Shown here one piece after another: positions 1 to 8,459 of a DNA stretch of 42,994 nt. The stretch covers positions 1 through 42,994 of the forward strand of contig JAHYIZ010000025.1 of the NCBI GenBank assembly GCA_019429405.1, given 5' to 3'. The notes beneath the pieces are model-generated. The model was given only the letters and a program-made list of their open reading frames with translations. It was not told the origin of the DNA and ran no database searches. This DNA comes from Paracoccaceae bacterium (GTDB taxonomy: Bacteria; Pseudomonadota; Alphaproteobacteria; Rhodobacterales; Rhodobacteraceae). Each line of letters opens with the position of its first letter. The first letter of the stretch is position 1. The position numbers and the translations under genes are program-made.

Positions 1-1
1 C

Positions 2-226
2 GATGAATACATCCTGCCCTCGGGCTTTTCGGCGGTGGATGTGGCGGTCAGCTATGGCGCGATGATCGGGTCGCGGTTCGTTTCGCTCGAAGGCCTGCCG
101 CGGGTGCGGGCGTGGCTGGCGCGGCTGGCGGCGCGGCCCGCCTTTGGGCGCGCGCTGGCGCGCGACGGGGTCAGCCAGATTTACACGCGCGAGTTTTACC
201 CGGCACCGGAGGTCAGCCATGGCTGA
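2..226 (+). CDS. Glutathione S-transferase family protein, C-terminal fragment
   Basis: The 5' end is cut by the window edge; the reading frame is open from base 2 to the TGA at 224-226, so only the last 74 residues are visible. They look like the all-helical C-terminal half of a GST: an FSAVDVAV segment (the family's 'fs.AD' helix), followed by the LPRVRAWLARLAARPAF pattern typical of GST ends. The glutathione-binding thioredoxin fold would lie upstream. The stop overlaps the start of the HMG-CoA lyase gene (ATG at 219), so the two are translated from one mRNA. GST-like genes are often found in alphaproteobacterial leucine-degradation clusters, but its substrate cannot be told from this fragment. 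Confidence 0.75.
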   Translation, partial: DEYILPSGFSAVDVAVSYGAMIGSRFVSLEGLPRVRAWLARLAARPAFGRALARDGVSQIYTREFYPAPEVSHG

Positions 227-1070
227 GCGGGTGGAAATCTTTGAAATGGGCCCGCGCGACGGCTTGCAGAACGAGGCGAGGCTGATTGCCACCGCCGACA
301 AGGCGGCGCTGGTCGATCTGCTGAGCCGCGCCGGGTTTGCCCGCATCGAGGTAACGAGTTTTGTGTCGCCCAAATGGGTGCCGCAGATGGCCGATGCCGC
401 CGAGGTGCTGGCGGGTATCACCCGCACGCCGGGCGTGCGCTATGCGGCGCTGACGCCCAACCTCAAGGGCTATCAGGGCGCGCGGGCGGCAGGGGCAGAC
501 GAGGTGGCAATCTTCGCTTCGGCCTCCGAAGGGTTCTGCCGCGCCAACCTCAATTGCTCCATCGCTGACAGCCTTGAACGTTTTGCCCCGGTGGCGGCGG
601 CGGCGGCGGCCGACGGGGTGCCGGTGCGCGGCTATGTGTCGGTGGTGACCGACTGCCCGTTTGACGGGCCGACGCCGCCCGCAGCGGTCGCCCGCGTGGC
701 GGCGGCGCTGCGCGATCTGGGCTGTTACGAGGTCAGTCTGGGTGACACCATCGGGCAGGGGCGGCCCGAAACCATTGCCGCCATGCTGCACGCCGTTTTG
801 CAGGAACTTCCACCCGAGCAGCTGGCGGGCCATTACCACGATACCGCTGGCCGCGCGCTGGTAAATATCGAGGCCTCGCTGGCGCTGGGGCTGCGGGTGT
901 TTGATGCGGCGGTGGGGGGCCTTGGCGGCTGCCCCTATGCGCCGGGTGCGGCGGGCAACGTGGCGACCGAAAAGGTTGCCGCGCGGCTGGCAGAGCTTGG
1001 CTATGACACCGGGCTTGATCTGCGGGTGCTGGCCGAAGCGGCGGCATTTGCGCGGGGGCTCAGGGGGTGA
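219..1070 (+). CDS. Hydroxymethylglutaryl-CoA lyase
   Basis: Cleaves 3-hydroxy-3-methylglutaryl-CoA to acetoacetate and acetyl-CoA, the last step of leucine catabolism. The 283-residue product has the normal family length (DRE-TIM barrel metalloenzyme). It opens with the metal-site motif GPRDGLQNE at about residues 11-19, has the metal-binding GHYHDT near 205-210 and the G-loop GLGGCPYAPGAAGN with the catalytic Cys238. A longer frame runs upstream to 144, but the ATG at 219 gives the usual MAERVEIFEMGPRDG start, overlaps the GST stop and follows a GGAGG-like site at about 208-213. The downstream crotonase supports a leucine (liu-type) operon. Confidence 0.93.
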   Translation: MAERVEIFEMGPRDGLQNEARLIATADKAALVDLLSRAGFARIEVTSFVSPKWVPQMADAAEVLAGITRTPGVRYAALTPNLKGYQGARAAGADEVAIFASASEGFCRANLNCSIADSLERFAPVAAAAAADGVPVRGYVSVVTDCPFDGPTPPAAVARVAAALRDLGCYEVSLGDTIGQGRPETIAAMLHAVLQELPPEQLAGHYHDTAGRALVNIEASLALGLRVFDAAVGGLGGCPYAPGAAGNVATEKVAARLAELGYDTGLDLRVLAEAAAFARGLRG

Positions 1071-1127
1071 AGAGCCCGCGCCTGTGCCAGAAGACAAGGG
1101 CAGCGCCCGGCCTGTGGGTGGGCGTGA

Positions 1128-1158
1128 AGCGCCCGCCCTGGGGGGCGGGTCGGGCGCT
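1128..1158. repeat. GC-rich inverted repeat between two leucine-catabolism genes
   Basis: AGCGCCCG at 1128-1135 is complementary to CGGGCGCT at 1151-1158, and the enclosed bases contain further C-runs and G-runs that can pair. There is no T-run after it, so it is not a canonical intrinsic terminator. It sits in the 145-base gap between the HMG-CoA lyase and crotonase genes, the only sizeable gap in that group, and might act as an mRNA-stabilising hairpin or attenuator. Function is inferred only. Confidence 0.45.
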
Positions 1159-1215
1159 GCCCGGCGTGCCGCCGGGCAAGACAGAACTGAACAGCACCGC
1201 CATTCGGAGCATGAC

Positions 1216-1998
1216 ATGACCAGCACGATCAGAATTGAAACAGACCCGCGCGGCGTGGCGCGTATCACCCTCGCACGGCCCGAAAAGCACAACGCATTGA
1301 GCGCCGAGATGATCGCCGAGCTGACGACTGCGGCGCAGGCGCTTGGCGCAGACGCGTCGGTGCGGGTGGTGGTGCTGGCCGCCGACGGCGCCAGCTTTTG
1401 CGCCGGGGGCGATCTGGCATGGATGCAGGCGCAGATCACCGCCGATGCCGCCACCCGCGCGGCAGGCGCGCGCCGCCTTGCGATGATGCTGCATGCCATC
1501 AACACCTGCCCGAAGCCGGTGATCGGGCGCATCCACGGCAACGCCTTTGGCGGTGGCGTTGGCATGATGTCGGTCTGCGATGTGGCCATCGGCGCCGAGG
1601 GCACCCGCTTTGGCCTGACCGAAACGCGGCTTGGGCTGATCCCGGCGACCATCGGCCCTTATGTGCTTGCCCGCATGGGGGAATCACTGGCGCGCCGGGT
1701 CTTCATGTCGTCGCGGCTGTTTGATGCCGACGAGGCGGTGCGGCTTAATCTGCTGGCCCGCGTCGTTGCGCCGCAGGGGCTTGACGCGGCGGTCGAGGCC
1801 GAGGTTTCCCCTTACCTCGCCTGCGCCCCCGGTGCGGTGGCCGAGGCCAAGGCGCAAGCGCGCGCGCTGGGGCCCAGAATCGACGCCGAGACCATAGAAG
1901 CCTCGATTGCGGGGCTTGTGGCGCGCTGGGAAAGCCCCGAGGCCGCCGAAGGAATCGCGGCCTTTTTTGGCAAGCGCAAGCCCGCTTGGGCGCGCTGA
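1216..1998 (+). CDS. Enoyl-CoA hydratase/isomerase family, probable 3-methylglutaconyl-CoA hydratase
   Basis: A 260-residue crotonase. Visible motifs are an RPEKHNALSAEM N-terminus, the first oxyanion-hole segment SFCAGGDLAWM, the second oxyanion segment HGNAFGGGVGM and the active-site block FGLTETRLGLIP, whose Glu matches a catalytic glutamate of hydratases. Lying 145 bases after HMG-CoA lyase, it most likely hydrates 3-methylglutaconyl-CoA to HMG-CoA (LiuC/AUH role) in leucine degradation; another enoyl-CoA substrate is possible. The start chosen is the ATG at 1216 (MTSTIRIETD), because the frame upstream of it reads through the intergenic hairpin and is not crotonase-like. Confidence 0.88.
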   Translation: MTSTIRIETDPRGVARITLARPEKHNALSAEMIAELTTAAQALGADASVRVVVLAADGASFCAGGDLAWMQAQITADAATRAAGARRLAMMLHAINTCPKPVIGRIHGNAFGGGVGMMSVCDVAIGAEGTRFGLTETRLGLIPATIGPYVLARMGESLARRVFMSSRLFDADEAVRLNLLARVVAPQGLDAAVEAEVSPYLACAPGAVAEAKAQARALGPRIDAETIEASIAGLVARWESPEAAEGIAAFFGKRKPAWAR

Positions 1999-2085
1999 TG
2001 CGCGCGCGCGCCACCCGGCTGCACGCAGCGGTGGCGGCAAACGCACATCACCCCGTGAAAGCGGCGCTTTCTGCGCTGCCTTCGG

Positions 2086-2114
2086 TTGACCCCGGCAGGC
2101 CACACCGCTAAACC
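2086..2114 (+). promoter_or_regulatory. Putative sigma-70 promoter of the nuo operon
   Basis: TTGACC at 2086-2091, a 17-base spacer, then TAAACC at 2109-2114. The -35 matches the consensus at five of six positions and the -10 at three. It is the best-spaced pair I see in the 168-base gap before nuoA. It would start the transcript near 2121, about 45 bases upstream of the nuoA GTG. Inferred from sequence only. Confidence 0.5.
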
Positions 2115-2166
2115 ACGCTCAGCCGGAACCTGCGCGAGCCAGCCTCGCGGAACGTGGGAGCCACCA

Positions 2167-2532
2167 GTGGACGATCTGCTGCGAGAATACCTTCCGATTA
2201 TCATCTTCCTGTTAATGTCTTTTGCGCTTGGCATCGTGCTGATCGCGGCGGCAGCGGTTATTGCGGTGTTCAACCCCGATCCGGAAAAGGTGTCGGCCTA
2301 CGAATGCGGCTTTCCCGCAATGGACGACGCGCGGATGAAGTTTGATGTGCGCTTCTACCTCGTCGCGATCCTGTTCATCATCTTCGACCTTGAAGTGGCG
2401 TTCCTGTTCCCCTGGGCGGTGGCATTCGGCTCGCTCAGCATGGTCGCCTTCTGGTCGATGATGGTGTTTCTGGGCGTGCTGACCGTGGGCTTTGCCTATG
2501 AATGGAAGAAGGGGGCGCTGGAATGGGCGTGA
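2167..2532 (+). CDS. nuoA: NADH-quinone oxidoreductase subunit A
   Basis: Membrane-arm subunit of complex I, 121 residues with three predicted membrane helices (about 8-30, 65-86, 93-113). The loop containing AYECGFP is the conserved NuoA/ND3 loop with its Cys next to the quinone cavity. The start is decided by the ribosome site: GGGAG at 2156-2160 lies six bases before a GTG at 2167, giving (V/M)DDLLREYLP; an upstream in-frame start at 2086 would run through the promoter. First gene of the nuo operon; its end overlaps nuoB by 10 bases. Confidence 0.93.
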   Translation: MDDLLREYLPIIIFLLMSFALGIVLIAAAAVIAVFNPDPEKVSAYECGFPAMDDARMKFDVRFYLVAILFIIFDLEVAFLFPWAVAFGSLSMVAFWSMMVFLGVLTVGFAYEWKKGALEWA

Positions 2533-3056
2533 TCGCGAAACCCGAGGGCGCCGCCCCGGCGATGGATGCGGCCACCGCCGCGCTCAACGACCAGTTGCAA
2601 GACAAGGGCTTTGTGCTGACCTCGGTCGAGGACATCATCGCCTGGGCGCGCAACGGCAGCTTGCACTGGATGACCTTTGGCCTTGCCTGCTGCGCCGTCG
2701 AGATGATGCATGTGGCGATGCCGCGCTATGATGCGGAACGCTATGGTTTTGCGCCCCGCGCCAGCCCGCGCCAGTCGGATGTGATGATCGTGGCGGGCAC
2801 GCTGACCAACAAGATGGCCCCGGCGCTGCGCAAGGTCTACGACCAGATGCCGGAACCGCGCTATGTGATCTCGATGGGTTCTTGCGCCAACGGCGGTGGC
2901 TATTACCACTACAGCTATTCGGTGGTGCGCGGCTGCGACCGCATCGTGCCGGTTGACATTTATGTGCCCGGTTGCCCGCCCAGCGCCGAGGCGCTGCTCT
3001 ATGCCGTGCTGCAGTTGCAGCGCAAGATCCGCCGCACCGGCACTCTGGTTCGCTGA
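2523..3056 (+). CDS. nuoB: NADH-quinone oxidoreductase subunit B (N2 cluster)
   Basis: Peripheral-arm subunit that carries the terminal [4Fe-4S] cluster N2, which reduces quinone. The 177-residue protein shows all four ligand positions: the adjacent Cys56-Cys57 in LACCAVEMM, the Cys in GSCANGG and the Cys in PGCPPS. The N-terminus before [13 protein letters not shown] is the variable leader seen in alphaproteobacteria. The ATG at 2523 lies inside the nuoA end, so translation is probably coupled; the alternative start at 2502 would extend the overlap without conserved residues. Confidence 0.95.
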   Translation: MGVIAKPEGAAPAMDAATAALNDQLQDKGFVLTSVEDIIAWARNGSLHWMTFGLACCAVEMMHVAMPRYDAERYGFAPRASPRQSDVMIVAGTLTNKMAPALRKVYDQMPEPRYVISMGSCANGGGYYHYSYSVVRGCDRIVPVDIYVPGCPPSAEALLYAVLQLQRKIRRTGTLVR

Positions 3057-3068
3057 GGGAAATGGAAC

Positions 3069-3668
3069 ATGCCTGAAGCCCTGAAGGAACTGGCCGCCCA
3101 TATCGAGTTGCGCTGCCCCAATGATGTGATCGCCACAGCCATCACCCATGACGAGCTGACGGTGACCGTGACACCCAGCTCAATCGCCGCGTTCATCGAG
3201 TTTCTGCGCACTGATACGGCCTGCAAATTCTCGACGCTGGTTGATATCACGGCGGTTGACTGGCCGCAGCGCGCGGCGCGCTTTGATGTCGTCTACCACC
3301 TCTTGTCGATGTATCAGAACCACCGCATCCGGGTGAAGCTGGCGCTGCGCGAAGATGAGCAGGTCGATACCATCACCGGCGTCTTTCCGGGCGCAAGCTG
3401 GTATGAACGCGAAGTGTTCGACATGTTCGGCATTCTCTTTGCCGGCCACCCCGACCTGCGCCGCCTGCTGACCGATTACGGCTTTTCGGGCCACCCGCTG
3501 CGCAAGGATTTTCCCACCACCGGCTATGTTGAGGTGCGCTACGACGAGGCGCTCAAGCGTGTGGTGTATGAGCCTGTCAAACTGGCGCAGGATTACCGTC
3601 AGTTCGATTTCCTCAGCCCCTGGGAAGGGGCGCATTATGTGCTTCCCGGCGACGAAAAGAAAGCCTGA
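3069..3668 (+). CDS. nuoC: NADH-quinone oxidoreductase subunit C
   Basis: The 30-kDa subunit of the complex I connecting module, 199 residues. The signature [22 protein letters not shown] and the following [13 protein letters not shown] are plain at about residues 115-150. The C-terminal FDFLSPWEG is the family ending. It is a separate gene here, not fused to nuoD as in Escherichia coli. A GAGGG at 3055-3060 precedes the ATG by eight bases. Twelve bases separate it from nuoB. Confidence 0.95.
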   Translation: MPEALKELAAHIELRCPNDVIATAITHDELTVTVTPSSIAAFIEFLRTDTACKFSTLVDITAVDWPQRAARFDVVYHLLSMYQNHRIRVKLALREDEQVDTITGVFPGASWYEREVFDMFGILFAGHPDLRRLLTDYGFSGHPLRKDFPTTGYVEVRYDEALKRVVYEPVKLAQDYRQFDFLSPWEGAHYVLPGDEKKA

Positions 3669-3722
3669 GGCAGGGTGGCCCCGCGCGGGGCCGCTTTGGC
3701 GAAACGGATGAAGGTGGACGAG

Positions 3723-4931
3723 ATGGACGGCAGCTTTGACGATGCCCTGACCGGCGAGCAGAAGATCCGCAACTTCAACATCAACTTCGGGCCGCAACAC
3801 CCGGCGGCGCATGGCGTGCTGCGGATGCTGCTGGAGCTTGACGGCGAGGTGATCGAGCGCGCCGACCCGCATATCGGCCTGCTGCATCGCGGCACCGAAA
3901 AGCTGATGGAAAGCCGTACCTACCTGCAAAACCTGCCCTATTTCGACCGGCTCGACTATGTTGCGCCGATCAATCAGGAACACGCCTGGTGCCTGGCGAT
4001 CGAGCGGCTGACCGGGGTTGAAATTCCGCGCCGCGCCAGCCTGCTGCGCGTGCTCTTTTCGGAAATGGGGCGCATCCTCAACCACTTGCTCAACGTCGGC
4101 AGCCAGGCGGGCGACGTGGGCGCGCTGACGCCGCAGCTTTGGCTTTATGACCACCGCGAACAGCTGATGAACTTTTCCGAGCGCGCCAGCGGCGCGCGCA
4201 TGCATGCGGCCTATTTCCGCCCCGGTGGCGTGCATCAGGACGTGACGCCCGAGTTTCTCGATGATCTTGAGGCATGGGCGCCGAATTTCCTCCGTATGCT
4301 CAAGGATATCGACGGCCTTCTGACCGACAACCGCATCTTCAAGCAGCGCAACGTCGATGTCGGCGTGGTGACCGAAGCTGACATTCAGGACTGGGGCTAT
4401 ACCGGCGTGATGGTGCGCGGATCGGGCTTCGCCTGGGATCTGCGGCGCGCGCAGCCCTATGAATGCTACGACGAGTTCGAGTTTCAGGTGCCGGTCGGCA
4501 AGAACGGCGACTGTTATGACCGCTATCTCTGCCGCATGGAAGAAATGCGCCAGTCGACCTCGATCATTGTTCAGGCGATCGCAAAACTCCGTGCCGAAAC
4601 CGGCGATGTGCTGGCGCGTGGCAAGCTGACCCCACCCCGGCGCGGCGACATGAAGACCAGCATGGAAAGCCTGATCCACCACTTCAAGCTTTACACCGAA
4701 GGCTTCCATGTGCCCGAGGGCGAGATTTACGCCGCGATCGAGGCGCCCAAGGGCGAGTTTGGCGTTTATCTGGTGGCCGATGGCACCAACAAGCCCTACC
4801 GCGCGAAAATCCGCGCGCCGGGCTACCCGCACCTGCAATCCATAGATCATGTGGCCAAGGGCCACCTGCTGGCCGACATCTCTGCGATCATCGGCTCGCT
4901 CGACATCGTCTTCGGGGAGATTGACCGCTGA
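3723..4931 (+). CDS. nuoD: NADH-quinone oxidoreductase subunit D (49 kDa)
   Basis: Quinone-site subunit, 402 residues from the chosen start. Family motifs include [18 protein letters not shown] near the N-terminus, [22 protein letters not shown] and the C-terminal DIVFGEIDR. Three in-frame starts exist: GTG 3675, ATG 3708 and ATG 3723. I chose 3723 because AAGGTGG (3711-3717) is well spaced and [13 protein letters not shown] resembles the N-terminus in relatives. Its TGA shares a base with the nuoE ATG (TGATG), so the two are coupled. Confidence 0.93.
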   Translation: MDGSFDDALTGEQKIRNFNINFGPQHPAAHGVLRMLLELDGEVIERADPHIGLLHRGTEKLMESRTYLQNLPYFDRLDYVAPINQEHAWCLAIERLTGVEIPRRASLLRVLFSEMGRILNHLLNVGSQAGDVGALTPQLWLYDHREQLMNFSERASGARMHAAYFRPGGVHQDVTPEFLDDLEAWAPNFLRMLKDIDGLLTDNRIFKQRNVDVGVVTEADIQDWGYTGVMVRGSGFAWDLRRAQPYECYDEFEFQVPVGKNGDCYDRYLCRMEEMRQSTSIIVQAIAKLRAETGDVLARGKLTPPRRGDMKTSMESLIHHFKLYTEGFHVPEGEIYAAIEAPKGEFGVYLVADGTNKPYRAKIRAPGYPHLQSIDHVAKGHLLADISAIIGSLDIVFGEIDR

Positions 4932-6046
4932 TGCTGCGCCGCCTTCACGCCGAACAACCCGAAAGTTTTGCCTTCACCCCCGCCAATCTGGCATGGGCCG
5001 ATGCGCAGATTACCAAATACCCCGAAGGCCGTCAGGCCAGCGCGATCATTCCGCTTTTGTGGCGCGCGCAGGAACAGGAAGGCTGGCTGACGAAACCCGC
5101 CATTGAATATGTCGCCGACAAGCTGGGGATGGCCTATATTCGCGCCCTGGAGGTTGCCACTTTCTACTTCATGTTCCAGCTGAAACCTGTTGGGTCTGTT
5201 GCGCATATCCAGATTTGCGGCACCACCAGCTGCATGATCTGCGGCGCCGAAGACCTTTACGCGGTCTGCCGCGAAAAGATCGCGCCCTCGGCACACACGC
5301 TTTCGCCCGATGGCAAGTTCAGCTGGGAAGAGGTCGAATGCCTCGGCGCCTGCGCCAACGCGCCGATGGCGCAGATCGGCAAGGATTATTACGAAGATCT
5401 GACGGCGGAAAGCTTTGCCAAGATTCTCGATGAGCTGGCGGCGGGCCGCGTGCCCACGCCCGGCTCGCAAAAGGGCCGATTTGCCGCCGAGCCGGCGTCG
5501 GGTCTGACCTCGCTGAAAGACGGTGAAGCGGGCAAGCCCGCGCATAACGCCACCGTTTCGCGCGCACTGGAACTGGGTGACACCGTCAAGCGGATCGACG
5601 GGTCTGAGGTGCCGGTGCTGACGCCGTGGCTCGGGGGCGCGAAAGCGGCCGCCAAGGCGGCGGCGCCTGCGGCGCCCAAGCCTGCCGCTGCCGCGCCTGC
5701 GGCCGCCAAGCCTGCCGCTGCCGTTTCTGCTACCACGGGCACCGAACTGGCCAAGCCCGCCGTGCTGGCGGTGGCGCGTGGCGGCAAGGCCGATGATCTG
5801 AAGCTGATCAAGGGCGTGGGGCCGAAAATGGAGGCGCTGCTGAACCGCCTCGGCTTTTTCCACTACGACCAGATCGCGGGCTGGACCGCCTCCGAGCTGG
5901 CTTGGGTCGATGAGAGCCTTGAAGGCTTCAAGGGCCGCGCCAGCCGCGATGGCTGGGTTGAACAGGCCAGGCTGTTGGCCGCCGGGGCCGAAACCGAATT
6001 TGCAGCGCGGGCGCGCAAGGAAGGGCTTTACGACAAGGACAAGTGA
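4931..6046 (+). CDS. nuoE: NADH-quinone oxidoreductase subunit E with C-terminal helix-hairpin-helix extension
   Basis: The 24-kDa subunit of the NADH-oxidising module with a thioredoxin-like fold and the [2Fe-2S] cluster N1a. The ligands are visible: two Cys in CGTTSC and two in CLGAC, all within the first about 150 residues. At 371 residues it is more than twice the length of the E. coli protein. The extra part is a linker (about 165-285) with an Ala/Pro/Lys stretch, followed by an HhH-like domain at residues 287-352 ([18 protein letters not shown] ... [12 protein letters not shown]). That domain recurs in the next gene with about 45 of 66 identical residues by my hand alignment. Long NuoE proteins are known in Rhodobacter; the role of the tail is unknown to me. 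Confidence 0.93.
   Translation: MLRRLHAEQPESFAFTPANLAWADAQITKYPEGRQASAIIPLLWRAQEQEGWLTKPAIEYVADKLGMAYIRALEVATFYFMFQLKPVGSVAHIQICGTTSCMICGAEDLYAVCREKIAPSAHTLSPDGKFSWEEVECLGACANAPMAQIGKDYYEDLTAESFAKILDELAAGRVPTPGSQKGRFAAEPASGLTSLKDGEAGKPAHNATVSRALELGDTVKRIDGSEVPVLTPWLGGAKAAAKAAAPAAPKPAAAAPAAAKPAAAVSATTGTELAKPAVLAVARGGKADDLKLIKGVGPKMEALLNRLGFFHYDQIAGWTASELAWVDESLEGFKGRASRDGWVEQARLLAAGAETEFAARARKEGLYDKDK
5665..5723 (+). repeat. 30-bp tandem repeat in the nuoE linker
   Basis: Two nearly identical units, 5665-5693 and 5695-5723, with a 30-base period and two mismatches that I can see. They encode the Ala/Pro/Lys linker between the NuoE iron-sulfur domain and the C-terminal HhH-like domain. Such in-frame repeats probably vary in copy number between strains. 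Confidence 0.7.
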
Positions 6047-6079
6047 GGAAACAGGCCAGAGAGCCGGAGCGAGGGACAG

Positions 6080-6922
6080 ATGACGGGTTGCACACGAAAT
6101 TGCTGGATTGCGGGCGCGGTGGCCGGGGTGGCCGTGGCGGCCTTTCTGGTCATGGTTTCGCATATGGCGCTTGTGGCTTCGGTGTTTCTCGGGCTGCTGA
6201 CGGGCGGCCTCATGGGCGCTTTCCTCGTCTGGGCCTTCTGTGCCGCTGCCCCCGCCGAGGCGGTGCCTGCGGTGGATGCTTCGCCCGAGATTGCTCCGCC
6301 CTCGGCTGCGGCGCCGGTGCCAGTCGTGTCAGCGCCCGAACCTGCTGCCCTGCCGGAGCCCGCGCACCCGGTTGCGTCCGCGCTGCCAGAAGCCATCGCA
6401 GACGCTGCCGCCCCAGATGCGGACGACGCGGCACGGGCCTTGCGGCGTGCCGCGAGGCAAGCGCGCCGCAAGGCCGCCGCGGCGGCCAGCGCCGCCACAC
6501 CGGAGGCGCAGGCCGAGCCCGCGCAAGCGGGCGACAAGCCGCGCAGGACCAAAGCCGAACGCGAAGCCCGCGCGGCGCGCCGCGCTGCAAGGGCCGCCCG
6601 TGCCGCCGCTGCGGCGCGCGCCGATGGCGAACCCGAATTGCTGGCCGAACCGCGTGGCGGGGTGGCAGATGACCTCAAGGCGATCAAGGGCGTCGGGCCG
6701 AAGTTCGAGAAGCTGCTGAACGCAAACGGCATCTGGCATTACGACCAGATCGCCTCTTGGGGGCCGAAAGACATTGCTACCGTAGACGCCAAGCTTGAAG
6801 GCTTTTCCGGCCGGATCGCGCGCGATGGCTGGGTCGAACAGGCCAAGACCCTTGCGGCGGGCGGCGCTACCGAATTTTCCAAACGCGTCGCCGAGGGCGA
6901 CGTTTACAAGGGCACTGAGTGA
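6080..6922 (+). CDS. Membrane-anchored protein with helix-hairpin-helix domain, nuo accessory gene
   Basis: An unnamed 280-residue protein inside the nuo operon. It has two hydrophobic segments at about residues 9-30 and 32-55. A low-complexity Ala/Pro/Glu stretch and then an Ala/Arg/Lys-rich stretch (about 60-190) follow, and a C-terminal HhH-like domain covers residues 196-261 (ADDLKAIKGVGPKFEKLLN ... [13 protein letters not shown]). The domain is a paralogue of the NuoE tail just upstream, so one probably arose from the other. The motif resembles what COG3743 calls an H3TH flap-endonuclease-like domain, found in several alphaproteobacterial proteins; nuclease activity is not implied. It may help assemble or tether complex I, which is inference. 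A GAGGGA precedes the ATG; the stop overlaps the next start. Confidence 0.85.
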   Translation: MTGCTRNCWIAGAVAGVAVAAFLVMVSHMALVASVFLGLLTGGLMGAFLVWAFCAAAPAEAVPAVDASPEIAPPSAAAPVPVVSAPEPAALPEPAHPVASALPEAIADAAAPDADDAARALRRAARQARRKAAAAASAATPEAQAEPAQAGDKPRRTKAEREARAARRAARAARAAAAARADGEPELLAEPRGGVADDLKAIKGVGPKFEKLLNANGIWHYDQIASWGPKDIATVDAKLEGFSGRIARDGWVEQAKTLAAGGATEFSKRVAEGDVYKGTE

Positions 6923-7149
6923 TGCAGCGCGGCACCGGGCAACAGCAGCAGGCAGGCGAGATGCGCATGGTCGCGCTTGTCATCGCGCTGGCCGCTGTGG
7001 TCTGGGTTGCGGTGCAATGGCTGGCAGGGCGAGGCGGGTGGAACCCGCGCTATGTGATGCTGGCCGATCTTGCGGCGGGTGCCGCGTTCATCTGGGCGCT
7101 GGTCGTGACAATGCGCCTCTGGCGGCGGCAACGTCGCGCAGGGCAATGA
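6922..7149 (+). CDS. Small two-helix membrane protein, DUF5337-like, nuo accessory gene
   Basis: A 75-residue protein with two membrane helices (about 15-33 and 44-63) and a very basic end ([11 protein letters not shown]), so the C-terminus is probably cytoplasmic. I recall DUF5337 as the label for similar small proteins between nuoE and nuoF in Rhodobacteraceae; this is from memory and unchecked. The ATG at 6922 shares one base with the stop of the upstream gene (TGATG), and the stop lies ten bases before nuoF, so it is fully embedded in the operon. Function unknown. Confidence 0.8.
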   Translation: MQRGTGQQQQAGEMRMVALVIALAAVVWVAVQWLAGRGGWNPRYVMLADLAAGAAFIWALVVTMRLWRRQRRAGQ

Positions 7150-7159
7150 GGGAATAGAC

Positions 7160-8455
7160 ATGCTGAGTGATCAGGATCGGATCTTTACCAACCTTTACGG
7201 GATGCACGACCGCAGCCTGGCTGGCGCGCGAAAGCGCGGGCACTGGGATGGCACCGCGGGCATTCTGGCGCAGGGGCGCGACTGGATCGTCGATCAGATC
7301 AAAGCATCGGGGCTGCGCGGCCGCGGCGGCGCGGGTTTTCCGACCGGGCTGAAATGGTCGTTCATGCCCAAGCAGTCGGACGGGCGGCCGAGCTATCTGA
7401 TCGTCAACGCCGACGAATCCGAGCCCGGCACCTGCAAGGACCGCGAGATCATACGGCACGATCCGCATACGCTGATCGAGGGCGCGCTGATTGCCGGTTT
7501 CGCGATGGGGGCGAGTGCGGGCTACATCTACATTCGCGGCGAATACATCCGTGAACGCGAGGTGCTGCAAGCCGCGATTGATGAATGTTATGACGCGGGG
7601 CTGATCGGCAAGAACGCCTGCGGCTCGGGCTATGACTATCAGCTTTACCTGCACCACGGCGCTGGCGCCTATATCTGTGGCGAAGAAACCGCGATGCTGG
7701 AAAGCCTTGAGGGCAAAAAGGGCATGCCGCGGATGAAACCGCCGTTCCCCGCCGCCTCGGGGCTTTACGGCCGCCCCTCGACCGTGAACAACGTCGAGAG
7801 CATTTCCGTGGTGCCGACCATCCTGCGGCGCGGGGCCAGCTGGTTCGCGGGCTTCGGGCGCCCCAACAACACCGGCACCAAGCTCTTTGCGATTTCCGGG
7901 CATGTGAACACCCCCTGCGTGGTTGAAGACGCGATGTCGACGCCCTTGCAGGAAATTCTCGAACGCCACGCGGGCGGCGTGCGGGGCGGCTGGAAGAACC
8001 TCAAGGCGGTGATTCCCGGCGGCTCGTCGGTGCCGATGCTGAACGCCGAGCAATGCGGCGAGGCGCTGATGGATTTTGACTGGCTGCGCGATGCGAAATC
8101 GGGGCTGGGCACCGCCGCGATCATCGTGATGGACCAGCAGACCGACATCATCAAGGCGATCTGGCGGCTGTCGAAATTCTACAAGCACGAGTCTTGCGGC
8201 CAGTGCACGCCCTGCCGTGAAGGCACCGGCTGGATGATGCGGGTGATGGACCGTCTGGTTACGGGCGACGCCGAGCTGGAAGAGATCGACATGCTGCTGT
8301 CGGTCACCAAGCAGGTTGAAGGCCACACCATTTGTGCCCTTGGCGACGCCGCGGCCTGGCCGATTCAGGGCCTCGTGCGGCAGTTCCGGGGCGAGATCGA
8401 AGACCGCATCAAGGCCCGCAAGGCGGGCCGGGCAAGCGCGATGGCGGCGGAGTAA
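7160..8455 (+). CDS. nuoF: NADH-quinone oxidoreductase subunit F (NADH/FMN binding)
   Basis: The 51-kDa subunit that binds NADH, FMN and the [4Fe-4S] cluster N3; 431 residues, normal length. The glycine-rich nucleotide loop [15 protein letters not shown] begins at residue 54. The cluster ligands are Cys346, Cys349 and Cys352 in [11 protein letters not shown], with Cys392 in [13 protein letters not shown] as the fourth. The loop [17 protein letters not shown] is also conserved. A GAGGGA site overlaps the preceding stop. It lies four bases before nuoG, and together with nuoE and nuoG forms the NADH dehydrogenase module. Confidence 0.96.
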   Translation: MLSDQDRIFTNLYGMHDRSLAGARKRGHWDGTAGILAQGRDWIVDQIKASGLRGRGGAGFPTGLKWSFMPKQSDGRPSYLIVNADESEPGTCKDREIIRHDPHTLIEGALIAGFAMGASAGYIYIRGEYIREREVLQAAIDECYDAGLIGKNACGSGYDYQLYLHHGAGAYICGEETAMLESLEGKKGMPRMKPPFPAASGLYGRPSTVNNVESISVVPTILRRGASWFAGFGRPNNTGTKLFAISGHVNTPCVVEDAMSTPLQEILERHAGGVRGGWKNLKAVIPGGSSVPMLNAEQCGEALMDFDWLRDAKSGLGTAAIIVMDQQTDIIKAIWRLSKFYKHESCGQCTPCREGTGWMMRVMDRLVTGDAELEEIDMLLSVTKQVEGHTICALGDAAAWPIQGLVRQFRGEIEDRIKARKAGRASAMAAE

Positions 8456-8459
8456 GAGC

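Noticed and set aside
3180-4865. Long minus-strand frame opposite nuoC and nuoD
   Set aside because: Shadow of two certain genes; no ribosome site and no recognisable motif.
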